Source: Lactobacillus johnsonii
GTDB lineage: Bacteria; Bacillota; Bacilli; Lactobacillales; Lactobacillaceae
Assembly: GCF_014058685.1 (NCBI RefSeq)
Contig: NZ_CP059055.1
Span: 186,001-250,000 of the forward strand
Direction of reading: 5' to 3'
Length of the DNA: 64,000 nucleotides
Part shown: positions 26,828-35,381 of the stretch, in pieces
Numbering within the stretch: the stretch's first letter is position 1
Layout of the letters: the number at the start of each line of letters is the position of its first letter
Translations under genes and position numbers: made by a program
Notes under the pieces: generated by a model
Seen by the model: the letters and a program-made list of their open reading frames with translations, nothing else
The model's database searches: none
Told to the model about the DNA's origin: nothing

Positions 26828-27691
26828 ATGAAATATGTTTATTTGTTTTTACCAGCAATCGGCTGGGGACTTATGCCCTTAGTTATTGCAAGTGTAAAGA
26901 ATAGTACAGTTTATAATCAAATCGTTGGTACTGTTGCTGCTTCATTTATTTTTGGCGCAATTGTAATGGCAATCATGCATCCAGCAATGAGCTGGTCACT
27001 CTTCTTGCTTTCTGCATTAGGAGGAGCTTGCTGGGTGATTGGTCAAGTTGGTCAATATATTTCCTATGAAAAAATTGGTGTTTCTGAAACTATGCCAATT
27101 TCTACCGGGTTACAATTAATCGGGGTTCCTCTTGTTGGTGTGCTTGCTTTTGGTGAGTGGAGCAGTCCTCAAGCTAAGCTATACGGTTTTATTGGAATCT
27201 TAGTTTTGATTATTGGGGTTGTTTTAACTTCATTTACTGATCGTGGAACAAGCGAAGGAAACAAATCTAATCAAGTAAGTACTATTATCTTGCTTGTTTT
27301 AACTTCACTTGGATATATTACTTCAAGTTCTATTCCAAAGGCTTTACATGGAAACAGCGTTTCTATTTTCTTTGGTCAAACTTTTGGTATGTTAGTAGCT
27401 GTATTTATTTATACATTGGTTACTAAGAATTTACATGTTTGGAAAGAAAAATCTACAGTTCAAAGTGGTGGGGCAGGTATTCTTTATGCAATTGCCGCAT
27501 TAGCTTACATTCTTTCTGTTCAAGATAACGGAGTTAACATGGCTTTCGTTATTTCTCAACTTTGTGTAGTGATTTCTACTTTAGGTGGCTTGATTTTCTT
27601 ACACGAAAAGAAAACTCGCAAAGGCTTGATCTTTACCATTGCAGGCCTAATTTTAATTATTGGCGGTGCAATGTTAACTACATTATTCTAA
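26828..27691 (+). CDS. Glucose/ribose porter family (GRP, GlcU/RbsU-like) sugar transporter
   Basis: This 287-residue, ten-span DMT-superfamily protein has the family start (YLFLPAIGWGLMPLVI), VSETMPISTGLQLIG and VSTLGGLIFLHEKKT. GRP members are proton-driven or facilitative carriers for glucose or ribose. Specificity is not determined by sequence. AGGAGA precedes the start and a perfect terminator follows. The next gene is a mutarotase-like enzyme, but it has its own promoter and cre site. Confidence 0.85.
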   Translation: MKYVYLFLPAIGWGLMPLVIASVKNSTVYNQIVGTVAASFIFGAIVMAIMHPAMSWSLFLLSALGGACWVIGQVGQYISYEKIGVSETMPISTGLQLIGVPLVGVLAFGEWSSPQAKLYGFIGILVLIIGVVLTSFTDRGTSEGNKSNQVSTIILLVLTSLGYITSSSIPKALHGNSVSIFFGQTFGMLVAVFIYTLVTKNLHVWKEKSTVQSGGAGILYAIAALAYILSVQDNGVNMAFVISQLCVVISTLGGLIFLHEKKTRKGLIFTIAGLILIIGGAMLTTLF

Positions 27692-27697
27692 GGAATG

Positions 27698-27731
27698 AAA
27701 GAAGGCATCCCACGTCTGGGATGCCTTCTTT
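27698..27731 (+). terminator. Terminator of the GRP transporter gene
   Basis: AAAGAAGGCATCCCA, loop CGTC, TGGGATGCCTTCTTT: a perfect 15-bp stem. Confidence 0.9.
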
Positions 27732-27860
27732 GTATCAACTTGTCCTAATTCTTAAATCATTTTTAGTATTAGAACACATTTAATTGTATTAGAACTAAAT
27801 TAAAAGTCAAGTTAAATACAATCATGTGCTAAAAAATAAAGAATTCAATAATAAATTATA

Positions 27861-27904
27861 TGTTATCGCTTACAGTTGACATATTGAGTATAGCGTGATA
27901 TTTT
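27861..27904 (+). promoter_or_regulatory. cre site and promoter of the mutarotase-like gene
   Basis: TGTTATCGCTTACA (27861-27874) matches cre at 13 of 14 positions. It abuts -35 TTGACA (27876-27881), which is followed by a 17-base spacer and -10 TATTTT (27899-27904) with an extended TG. A cre at this place would repress or, if it lies upstream enough, activate; repression is more likely. Confidence 0.6.
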
Positions 27905-27943
27905 CAAAATGGGATTGGTCGAAATTGTTTAGGAGGACAATGG

Positions 27944-28825
27944 ATGCTAGCAATTGAAAACAACCAGTTAAAGGTTGAAATTAATGAAGTCGGCGCTCAA
28001 CTTACTCATGTAGTTGATAAGACTACGAATGCCGACTATATCTGGAATGGGAGTGAATGGGAAAGACATGCTCCGATTCTTTTTCCGGCAATCGGAAAAT
28101 CGAATGACAATAAATATATTTTAAATGGAAAAATATATGAAATGAAGCAACATGGCTTTGCACGTGATTATCCTTGGACAGTTGTGGACAAGGGGGATGA
28201 TAGAGTAAGTTTAACTTTAACTGAAAATGAAGAAACTTTAACTGTTTATCCCTTTCACTTTAGTCTAATGGTTACTTACACGTTAGAGGCTAACCAATTA
28301 AAGGTAGAGTTTTTAGTTAAAAATAATTCAGAAGAAACGATGCCTTTTGGTCTTGGATTCCATCCAGGATTTAATGTTCCAATCGCTGGAGATGAATTGG
28401 AATTTTCTGATTATGAAGTTTCATTAAGTCCAGAAGTTACAGAATTAACTCAATTCCAAATTGATCCTATTCCATTTAGAAATGGTAAAGTTATTCCAGT
28501 ACCTAAGGCAGAAAAGAGTACATTACCTTTATCATATTCAGAATTTGATAATGGGTTGATTATTATTAACAATCCTGGATTAACTGGAATTGTATTATCG
28601 AGTGCAAAATCTGACCATCAGATTTCTTTAACTTTAGAAGATTTTCCATATGTGGCACTTTGGACAATGACAGATCCAGAAGCCAAATTCTTATGTATGG
28701 AGCCTTTTGCTGGACTACCTGATGTTAAAAGTGACGAATTAACTGATTGGATGAAAAAAGAGGGAAATAACTTCTTAGAGCCAGATGAAAGCACACATTT
28801 TTCAACGACAATTACTTTAAAATAA
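27944..28825 (+). CDS. Aldose 1-epimerase family protein (LacX/GalM-like)
   Basis: This 293-residue protein has the galactose-mutarotase-like beta-sandwich, with GAQLTHVVDK, KQHGFARDYPW (catalytic His in HGFAR), FGLGFHPGFNVP and CMEPFAGLPD. This is the LacX/YeaD-like branch that acts on aldoses or hexose-6-phosphates. AGGAGG lies eight bases before the ATG. Monocistronic, with a good promoter and a cre site, so probably linked to use of non-preferred sugars. Confidence 0.88.
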   Translation: MLAIENNQLKVEINEVGAQLTHVVDKTTNADYIWNGSEWERHAPILFPAIGKSNDNKYILNGKIYEMKQHGFARDYPWTVVDKGDDRVSLTLTENEETLTVYPFHFSLMVTYTLEANQLKVEFLVKNNSEETMPFGLGFHPGFNVPIAGDELEFSDYEVSLSPEVTELTQFQIDPIPFRNGKVIPVPKAEKSTLPLSYSEFDNGLIIINNPGLTGIVLSSAKSDHQISLTLEDFPYVALWTMTDPEAKFLCMEPFAGLPDVKSDELTDWMKKEGNNFLEPDESTHFSTTITLK

Positions 28826-28830
28826 TATAG

Positions 28831-28863
28831 AAAGAGGGAAGCAATAAGTTTTCCTCTTTTTTT
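28831..28863 (+). terminator. Terminator of the mutarotase-like gene
   Basis: AAAGAGGGAA / TTTTCCTCTTT stem followed by T run. Confidence 0.8.
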
Positions 28864-28953
28864 ACTAATTAGTTAAGATTTGTCATAATTAAGTTTTAAG
28901 AATGTAATTTTGCTATAATATCCTTGTTTTAAGAAAGTTTGAGAAAGAATATT

Positions 28954-30063
28954 ATGGATAATAAGCCCCAAGAACCTATTCACTCAAGAGTTGAGTTGAA
29001 TAGAGAAAAACATAATAAGAAAAAAAAGGTCCACATTATTATTGGGATAGTTTTATTTTTGTTTTTAGGACTTGGAATTTATGCAAGTTCCGTTTATTTA
29101 AAAGCAAAAAATGCTTTTGATAAAACTTATGATCCTAAAACGGCCGTCAAGCAGGATAGCTTTTCTGGTAAAGAACCTTTTAATATTCTGTTGTTAGGGA
29201 CAGATACAGGAGCTTTCGGCAGAAAAGAAGTTCGTGGAAACTCGGATACCATGATTTTAGTGACCGTGAATCCGGCCAAAAAGAAACTTTCTTTAATGTC
29301 TATTCCGCGTGATACGATGGCCCGGATGATTGGTACGGACAATTTTAGTGTGCATAAAATTAATGCGGCTTATAATATTGGCGGAGCAAAGATGGCAATG
29401 CGGACCACAAGTAAAGTTCTCAATGTGCCAATAAAGTACTATATTTCGATGAATATGGGCGGCATGCGGAAGATTGTTGATGGTGTTGGTGGCGTTACGG
29501 TGACGCCACCATTGACCTTTACTTATGATGGCTATACCTTTACTAAAGGAAAAACAGTTCACTTAAATGGTAGTCAAGCTTTAGCTTACTCTAGAATGCG
29601 CTATGATGATCCTAAGGGAGATTACGGTCGTCAATTGAGACAGCGTGAGGTCATTATGTCCGTTTTAGAGCACGCACTATCCTTTAATACTCTCAAAAAT
29701 TTAGATTCAATTTTAGGTTCAGTGTCTACTAGCCTGAGGACAAACTTAACTTTTGATTCAATGGTTAAGATTAGTAAAAACTATCGTAAATGTACTAATA
29801 ATATGTCTAGTGACTACTTACATGGAGTAGGCGCAATGATTGGAGACGCTTCGTACCAAGTAATGTCTGATAGAGAATTACAAAGAACTTCAAATATTGT
29901 GAGAAATGATCTTGGGTTAGATTCGATGGATATTGATAATAATGAAACCTATCAAAATTCAATGAATTCTCAATTTGATTGGAACAGTGGTGACTCTAAT
30001 CAGGTATACTACATATATGATCCGTATACGGATGAATTATGGAATGGAGATAGGGCGTACTAA
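28954..30063 (+). CDS. LytR-CpsA-Psr (LCP) family wall-polymer ligase
   Basis: This 369-residue protein has a basic cytosolic tail, one membrane span (IIIGIVLFLFLGLGIYASSV) and an extracellular LCP domain: NILLLGTDTG, RGNSDTMILVTVNP, SIPRDTMARM, KINAAYNIGG and SRMRYDDPKGDYGRQLRQ (lipid-phosphate-binding Arg residues). LCP enzymes transfer teichoic acids or capsule from undecaprenyl pyrophosphate to peptidoglycan. I prefer ATG 28954 (AGAAAG upstream) over TTG 28939. The stop overlaps the plsY start by one base, so an LCP-plsY-LTA-synthase-like envelope operon is likely. Confidence 0.93.
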   Translation: MDNKPQEPIHSRVELNREKHNKKKKVHIIIGIVLFLFLGLGIYASSVYLKAKNAFDKTYDPKTAVKQDSFSGKEPFNILLLGTDTGAFGRKEVRGNSDTMILVTVNPAKKKLSLMSIPRDTMARMIGTDNFSVHKINAAYNIGGAKMAMRTTSKVLNVPIKYYISMNMGGMRKIVDGVGGVTVTPPLTFTYDGYTFTKGKTVHLNGSQALAYSRMRYDDPKGDYGRQLRQREVIMSVLEHALSFNTLKNLDSILGSVSTSLRTNLTFDSMVKISKNYRKCTNNMSSDYLHGVGAMIGDASYQVMSDRELQRTSNIVRNDLGLDSMDIDNNETYQNSMNSQFDWNSGDSNQVYYIYDPYTDELWNGDRAY

Positions 30064-30683
30064 TGGATGAATTTGTCTCGCTAGTAATAGGATATTTCCT
30101 CGGAAATATCCTTTTTGCTATGATTGTTACAAAAATATTTTTGCATAAAGATCCGACTAAATACGGTTCTGGTAATCCAGGAACGGCTAATGTCGGAGCA
30201 GTTTTTGGTAAAAAATGGGGTATTCTGACTTGCATTGGTGATTTAGCCAAAACTTTAGCTGCTTTGTTAATTGTTTACTTTATTTATCATGGTAATCGTC
30301 TAGATTTGTCTTTTGCAGGTCTTGGAGTGGTTTTAGGACATTCTTTCCCATTTTGGAATCATTTTAAGGGTGGTAAAGGAGTAGCAGTCACTGCTTTGTG
30401 GATTGTCTTTTTTGATTGGAGAGCGGGCTTAATTGCTTTATTAATTGGCCTATTTTTAGTCATTATTATGAAGAACCTTACTATACCACCGTTGGTCTAT
30501 ATGTTAGGATTCAGCATTTTTACTTGGATTAATTTTGGCTGGGAACAAGGGTTAATCTTTTTAATTGCTACCTTAATCATGATTTTTCAATTTAGAAAAG
30601 ATATTGTCGATTTCTTTACTGGTAAGGGTAAGCGTGTGGATGTATTAGTCACAATTAAGAAAAAGTTAGGGATATACAAATGA
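30063..30683 (+). CDS. plsY: Acyl-phosphate:glycerol-3-phosphate acyltransferase PlsY
   Basis: This 206-residue protein has five to six spans, with the PlsY motifs GSGNPGTANVGAVFGKKWG (with Ser/Gly-rich acyl-phosphate site) and GHSFPFWNHFKGGKGVA. It transfers the acyl group from acyl phosphate to sn-glycerol 3-phosphate, the first step of phosphatidic acid synthesis, in the membrane. The ATG overlaps the LCP stop (TAATG). The next gene's ATG overlaps this gene's end by four bases, so translation is coupled throughout. Confidence 0.95.
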   Translation: MDEFVSLVIGYFLGNILFAMIVTKIFLHKDPTKYGSGNPGTANVGAVFGKKWGILTCIGDLAKTLAALLIVYFIYHGNRLDLSFAGLGVVLGHSFPFWNHFKGGKGVAVTALWIVFFDWRAGLIALLIGLFLVIIMKNLTIPPLVYMLGFSIFTWINFGWEQGLIFLIATLIMIFQFRKDIVDFFTGKGKRVDVLVTIKKKLGIYK

Positions 30684-33613
30684 AATCAGTATTGAAAAAG
30701 ACAATCCAGTGGATTTTACTTATAGTTTTACTGCTGGGAATATTAATTCAAACCTTAGGCTTTTGGAATTATAATCCGCCAACCGTTGCTGGCCGAACTA
30801 AAATTGGTTTAATGATTGGTTTAGTAGAGCTAGCTGTGATGGTTTGGTATGGGATGAGCTACGGCAATAAGGAATACAGTTTTAAGGAATCAGTTAAAAG
30901 TTGGCTTGAAGGAGTAATTACTTTAGTCATCTTTTATCTTGTTTTCGTTATTTCTTTACCGCAATTTTTCTCAGCTTGGAACTTATGGGGAATCTTCTTT
31001 CCCGTTTTAACAAGTACATCAGCCTTATTTAGTGGGATTATTATTTCTTTATTCTTTCAACCTTTTATTTTTAGGCTGCAAAATAAGTTAAGTACTAAGC
31101 AAAATGTTTTGTTATTAACTACAATTACAATTTTGATCTTTACCTTAAGTGCAGGTAATTCGCTTTTAACTAGCTATAGTATTTTTGGTCTCTATTTGGT
31201 ATTGCCTTTTGCTTGGGGAATGCTTATTTCAAAAATTACTGTATCTAAAAAGTTAATAGCTGGTTTAACAGTGGCAACAGTAATCTTACTTCCCGCAGTT
31301 TATTATTTCACTATTCAATTAATACCAATTCAAACTCCACAAGCCGTTGTCTTCACCCAGATGAATATGGCATGGAATACGAGCTTGTTAATGAGTCCAT
31401 CATCGCCAGTAATGATCTTATTTGTCGTAACTGGCGGATTGCTTTTTAGAAAATGGTTGGTAGATGTATCACATAGTGCATTATCTCTTTTAATTCCTGC
31501 AATTATCTTTGGGACAACTGCTTACGGAATGACTTTATGGAAGGAAAAGCTTCAATTATTACTGGCTCCTGTTAGTAAAAAAGTCACTTTTCTCTTAATT
31601 TTGTCCTTATTGATTGCAAGTTTTATTATTAATTTTATTTTTAATAGATTTGTTCTTTCAAACAAGCATGTGCAAAACTTTCTGAATAAATTTACTGGCA
31701 CAGATTTAAATGATCTTCTTAATCTATTAAACAGCGGCTTGAATTTCCTTAAGAAGCATAGGCCAATAATATGTCTCTTTGCATATTTTATGGTTGTAAG
31801 TATTATTGGTTTCTTTACATTTAAGAGTAATGTTAACGTTACGTTGACTTATATTTTTACTAATAGACTTGGCACTGTCATCTTGTCCAGTATTTTTCTT
31901 CTAGCGTGTTTTGAAGTCTTTTATGTACTTACCAAGCGCTTCTGGGTAGCAACAAGTATTCCGACTATTTTAGGGCTAGGAATTGCGATTGCTAACGGCA
32001 TTAAAATGAGCTTGAGAGAAGAGCCCGTTTATCCAACCGAAATTGGTGAAATTGTTAATTGGAAGACCTTAATTCCAATGATGGGGACAAACAATTTGAT
32101 TTATATTTTAATTGGATTAGCTGCCCTAATCGTTTTAATTGTCTTTTTAGAAAAGAAGTTTCCAATTAACCTCAAGCGTAAAAAATCAAGTTGGGTAAAA
32201 TTGGTTATTAGCCTCTTAGTTTTAATTACACCTTTGTGGTTTAACGATGAAAATTCACCGATCTATTATATTTCAAAAGGTTTTGATAATAGTCCTAACT
32301 TTAGAAATCCACCAGATAGTACAGGTGCTAACGGTTCAATTCTGACTTTTCTAGACTTTATTAAAGTACCAATTATGGATAAACCAACTAATTATTCAGA
32401 AAGCTCTATAAAAAAAGTTGTTGAAAAATATCAGAATGAAGCAGTAAGTATTAATAAGACGAGAAAGAATAAATTAAGCGATCAAACACTTGTCTTTAAT
32501 CTTAGCGAAAGTTTTGTTGATCCAAAAGAATTCCCAAGTGTTAAGATTTCTAATGATGTTCGAGATCCAATTAAATATATTCGAAAGTTGATGACAACCA
32601 CTACTTCTGGCCACATGCTTAGTGCTGGTTATGGTGGCGGAACTGGAAATATGGAATATGAATCCTTAACTGGATTTAACATGGGAGTATTTTCTACTGC
32701 AATCACGCCATACACGCAAGTGACATCTCGTTACAAGTTTTATCCAACAATTGGGATGGACTTTAAGTACAGCAGTGCCTTACATCCATTCAATGGTACA
32801 TTCTACGGCCGAATTGATAATTATCGTCGTTTTAAATTTAATAAATTCGCGTACTTAGGCTCGAAGTATAAGATTTATGATAAAAAGACTATCGGAACTA
32901 ATCCATATTTATCTGATGAGACAGCTTATCAAAATGGCTTACGACAAATTAATAGTCAAAAAGATGGTCAGTTTATCAATTTAATTTCAATGCAAAACCA
33001 CATTCCATATGGTGATTATTACTCTCCAAATGAATATAAAGAAAATGTTAGTGGATCTCTAATTTCTGATGAAAATACTAAAAATAGTTTTGCTGCCTAC
33101 ACTAAAGGTATTGAATACACAGATAAGGCTGTGAAAAAGTTTATTAAACAGATTGATAAAATCAACAAGCCAATTACCCTTGTATTCTATGGTGACCACT
33201 ACCCAGCAATTATTGATCAGACACAATTAAACAAGTATCCGGTAAAATTACATGCAACGAACTACTTTATCTATTCAAATAAGTATGCCCGTGAGCATGG
33301 TGCTAAGAGTAAAATCAAGCCAAATAAATATGTCTCAACAGCTTCCTTTATTCCAATGGCTTTAGAGCAAACTAATTCAAAAGTAACAGCTTATCAAGCG
33401 TTGCTTACTAAGATTTATCAAGAATTACCTGCTATCACTATTAACTATTCTGGAGATGATGGCTTTGAATTAATCGATCAAAATGGTAAGCAAGTTTCTG
33501 AGAAGAAATTAACTAAGAAACAAAAAGAGTTACTAAAGGATTATCAATTAATTCAATATGATATGTCTGCAGGGAAAGGATACAGCTTAAAGCTTAAGGG
33601 CTTTTATAAATAA
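30680..33613 (+). CDS. LTA-synthase-like phosphoglycerol transferase (large)
   Basis: This 977-residue protein has about 13-15 membrane spans in its first 530 residues (much more than the five of typical LtaS), then an extracellular alkaline-phosphatase/sulfatase-type domain. Visible active-site elements are VFNLSESFVDP (metal-binding Glu), GGGTGNMEYESLTG with the likely nucleophile Thr at about residue 655, NHIPYGDY, and FYGDHYPA (metal-binding Asp/His). Such enzymes move glycerol phosphate from phosphatidylglycerol to lipoteichoic acid or other surface glycans. The long N-terminal membrane part suggests a different acceptor or lipid path from canonical LtaS (inference). Cotranslated with plsY. 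Confidence 0.85.
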   Translation: MKSVLKKTIQWILLIVLLLGILIQTLGFWNYNPPTVAGRTKIGLMIGLVELAVMVWYGMSYGNKEYSFKESVKSWLEGVITLVIFYLVFVISLPQFFSAWNLWGIFFPVLTSTSALFSGIIISLFFQPFIFRLQNKLSTKQNVLLLTTITILIFTLSAGNSLLTSYSIFGLYLVLPFAWGMLISKITVSKKLIAGLTVATVILLPAVYYFTIQLIPIQTPQAVVFTQMNMAWNTSLLMSPSSPVMILFVVTGGLLFRKWLVDVSHSALSLLIPAIIFGTTAYGMTLWKEKLQLLLAPVSKKVTFLLILSLLIASFIINFIFNRFVLSNKHVQNFLNKFTGTDLNDLLNLLNSGLNFLKKHRPIICLFAYFMVVSIIGFFTFKSNVNVTLTYIFTNRLGTVILSSIFLLACFEVFYVLTKRFWVATSIPTILGLGIAIANGIKMSLREEPVYPTEIGEIVNWKTLIPMMGTNNLIYILIGLAALIVLIVFLEKKFPINLKRKKSSWVKLVISLLVLITPLWFNDENSPIYYISKGFDNSPNFRNPPDSTGANGSILTFLDFIKVPIMDKPTNYSESSIKKVVEKYQNEAVSINKTRKNKLSDQTLVFNLSESFVDPKEFPSVKISNDVRDPIKYIRKLMTTTTSGHMLSAGYGGGTGNMEYESLTGFNMGVFSTAITPYTQVTSRYKFYPTIGMDFKYSSALHPFNGTFYGRIDNYRRFKFNKFAYLGSKYKIYDKKTIGTNPYLSDETAYQNGLRQINSQKDGQFINLISMQNHIPYGDYYSPNEYKENVSGSLISDENTKNSFAAYTKGIEYTDKAVKKFIKQIDKINKPITLVFYGDHYPAIIDQTQLNKYPVKLHATNYFIYSNKYAREHGAKSKIKPNKYVSTASFIPMALEQTNSKVTAYQALLTKIYQELPAITINYSGDDGFELIDQNGKQVSEKKLTKKQKELLKDYQLIQYDMSAGKGYSLKLKGFYK

Positions 33614-33624
33614 GCAGTTGACTA

Positions 33625-33854
33625 AATAGACATTCTCCCTTATGATCATAGGTAATAATAGTAGCAACTTAATTCAGTGTTCAGAGAACTAGCGGTTGGT
33701 GTGAGCTAGGCAGGTTAAGTGAGCGAAGTACATGGTGGGGTAGTTTCCGTATCAACTATATTTAAGGCGCATTAGGCGTAAACGTGGGTGGTACCACGGC
33801 TAATAAAGTAATTTAGTCGTCCCTAGATTTCGAAAGAAGTCTAGGGACGTTTTT
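33625..33854 (+). promoter_or_regulatory. Tyrosine T-box riboswitch of tyrS
   Basis: The leader has Stem I features (AGAACTAGCGG, GTGTGAGCTAGGCAGG) and the specifier triplet UAC (Tyr) at about 33729-33731. The T-box core GTGGGTGGTACCACGG is at 33784-33799, followed by a terminator (GTCCCTAGA 33819-33827 / TCTAGGGAC 33840-33848, then T run). Uncharged tRNA-Tyr should stabilise the antiterminator and allow tyrS transcription. Confidence 0.93.
33819..33854 (+). terminator. T-box-controlled terminator
   Basis: Nine-bp stem with GTTTTT immediately before the tyrS ribosome binding site; it is the off-state hairpin of the T-box. Confidence 0.9.
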
Positions 33855-33870
33855 GTTAGGAGAAAATTTT

Positions 33871-35133
33871 ATGGCAAAATTTGATATTTTAGAAGATTTA
33901 AAATGGCGTGGAGCTATTAATCAAGAAACTGATGAAGAAGGCTTGCGTAAGTACTTAGCAGAACATGACGATTTGGCTCTTTACTGTGGAACTGACCCAA
34001 CTGGAGATTCACTTCACATTGGTCACCTTATTCCATTCATGATTTTGAAGAGATTCCAAATGGCAGGTTATCACCCAGTAATTTTAATTGGTGGGGGAAC
34101 TGGTGCAATTGGAGACCCATCCGGTCGAAAGACTGAACGTACTCTTCAAACAGCTGAGCAAGTTAAGCACAACGAAGAAAAGTTAACTGCTCAAATGAAG
34201 AAGTTATTTGGAACTGAAAACTTTGAAATTCGCAACAATGCGGAATGGCTTGGTAAGATGAATTTGCTTGATTTCTTGCGTGACTACGGTAAGTTCTTCC
34301 AAGTTAACAACATGATTAATAAGGATGTTGTTGCTAGTCGTCTCGAAAACGGAATTTCATTTACTGAATTTTCTTACCAAATTTTGCAAGCTATTGATTT
34401 CTATCATTTGAATAAAGATAATGGCGTTCAAATGCAAATTGGTGGTAGTGACCAATGGGGTAACATTACTGCCGGAATTGACTTGATTCACAAGCTTGAC
34501 GGTTCAGATCGTCCAGCATTTGGTTTAACTATTCCATTAATGCTTAAGGCTGATGGTACCAAGTTTGGTAAGTCTGCTGGTGGAGCTGTGTGGCTTGATC
34601 CTGAAAAGACGAGTCCTTACGAATTCTACCAATTCTGGATTAATCAAGATGACCGCGATGTAGTTAAATACCTTAAATACTTTACTTTCCTTAGTCGTGA
34701 AGAAATTGAAGATTTGGCTGAAAAGACTGAAAAAGAACCTTGGAAACGTGCTGCTCAAAAGAGATTAGCAGAAGAAGTTACCAAGTTTGTTCATGGTGAA
34801 GAAGGATTGAAAGAAGCTCAAATAATTACTGAAGCATTATTCTCAGGTAATGTTAAGAGTCTGTCAGTTCCTCAAATTGAACAAGCTTTGAAGAATGCTC
34901 CAAGTGCTGAAGCAACCCATGAAGCTAAGAATATCGTAGAATTTTTGGTTGAAACTAAGATTGAACCTTCTAAGCGCCAAGCACGTGAAGACGTTAAGAA
35001 TGGTGCGATTTACGTAAACGGCGAACGTCAAGATGATATTGACTTTATCATCGAACCAGATAGTGATTTTGATGGAAAATATGTAATTATCCGTAAGGGT
35101 AAGAGAAAGTATACTCTAGTTAAAATTAAATAA
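33871..35133 (+). CDS. tyrS: Tyrosyl-tRNA synthetase
   Basis: This 420-residue class I synthetase has the HIGH-like SLHIGHLIPF at about residue 48, QIGGSDQWGNI in the Tyr/ATP site, KFGKS as the KMSKS equivalent (about residue 230), and a C-terminal S4 RNA-binding domain (PSKRQAREDVKNGAIYVNGE). ATG 33871 is preceded by AGGAGA; the longer frame from 33853 starts inside the T-box terminator tail. Expression should respond to charging of tRNA-Tyr. Confidence 0.97.
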   Translation: MAKFDILEDLKWRGAINQETDEEGLRKYLAEHDDLALYCGTDPTGDSLHIGHLIPFMILKRFQMAGYHPVILIGGGTGAIGDPSGRKTERTLQTAEQVKHNEEKLTAQMKKLFGTENFEIRNNAEWLGKMNLLDFLRDYGKFFQVNNMINKDVVASRLENGISFTEFSYQILQAIDFYHLNKDNGVQMQIGGSDQWGNITAGIDLIHKLDGSDRPAFGLTIPLMLKADGTKFGKSAGGAVWLDPEKTSPYEFYQFWINQDDRDVVKYLKYFTFLSREEIEDLAEKTEKEPWKRAAQKRLAEEVTKFVHGEEGLKEAQIITEALFSGNVKSLSVPQIEQALKNAPSAEATHEAKNIVEFLVETKIEPSKRQAREDVKNGAIYVNGERQDDIDFIIEPDSDFDGKYVIIRKGKRKYTLVKIK

Positions 35134-35145
35134 TAAATAAAAATT

Positions 35146-35182
35146 AAGGACTAGGAATGTAAAAACGTTCCTGGTCCTTTTT
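35146..35182 (+). terminator. Terminator of tyrS
   Basis: Stem from AAGGACTAGGAATGT and ACGTTCCTGGTCCTT with an A-rich loop, then T run. Confidence 0.8.
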
Positions 35183-35184
35183 GC

Positions 35185-35190
35185 TATAAT
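35185..35190 (+). promoter_or_regulatory. Extended -10 of the tRNA-Thr gene
   Basis: TGC TATAAT ends 13 bases before the mature 5' end of the tRNA, so the tRNA is probably transcribed on its own. Confidence 0.5.
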
Positions 35191-35203
35191 TAAATTGATA
35201 TCT

Positions 35204-35276
35204 GCCGTTTTAGCTCAGGAGGTAGAGCACCGCCGTGGTAAGGAGGAGGTCCCCAGTTCAAATCTGGGAAACGGCT
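35204..35276 (+). tRNA. tRNA-Thr (anticodon GGT)
   Basis: Acceptor GCCGTTT (35204-35210) pairs perfectly with AAACGGC (35269-35275). D stem GCTC/GAGC; anticodon loop GTGGTAA with anticodon GGT at 35237-35239; T arm CCCAG TTCAAAT CTGGG. CCA is not encoded. The anticodon stem CCGCC/GGAGG has a central G-A mismatch and base 32 is a G, both unusual. Its own terminator follows. Confidence 0.9.
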
Positions 35277-35306
35277 TAGTGAATAATTTAGTAACAAAAA
35301 AATTCT

Positions 35307-35335
35307 AGGGATGGTCAAAAAGGCGATCCCTTTTT
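35307..35335 (+). terminator. Terminator of the tRNA-Thr transcript
   Basis: AGGGAT / ATCCCT stem with a 13-base loop and TTTTT. Confidence 0.65.
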
Positions 35336-35381
35336 ATAATTGTTATAAATAGTATAAATAATTTATGAAAGAAGAATTAAT

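Noticed and set aside
27562-27783. 73-residue ORF overlapping the end of the GRP transporter gene
   Set aside because: Out-of-frame shadow crossing the terminator.
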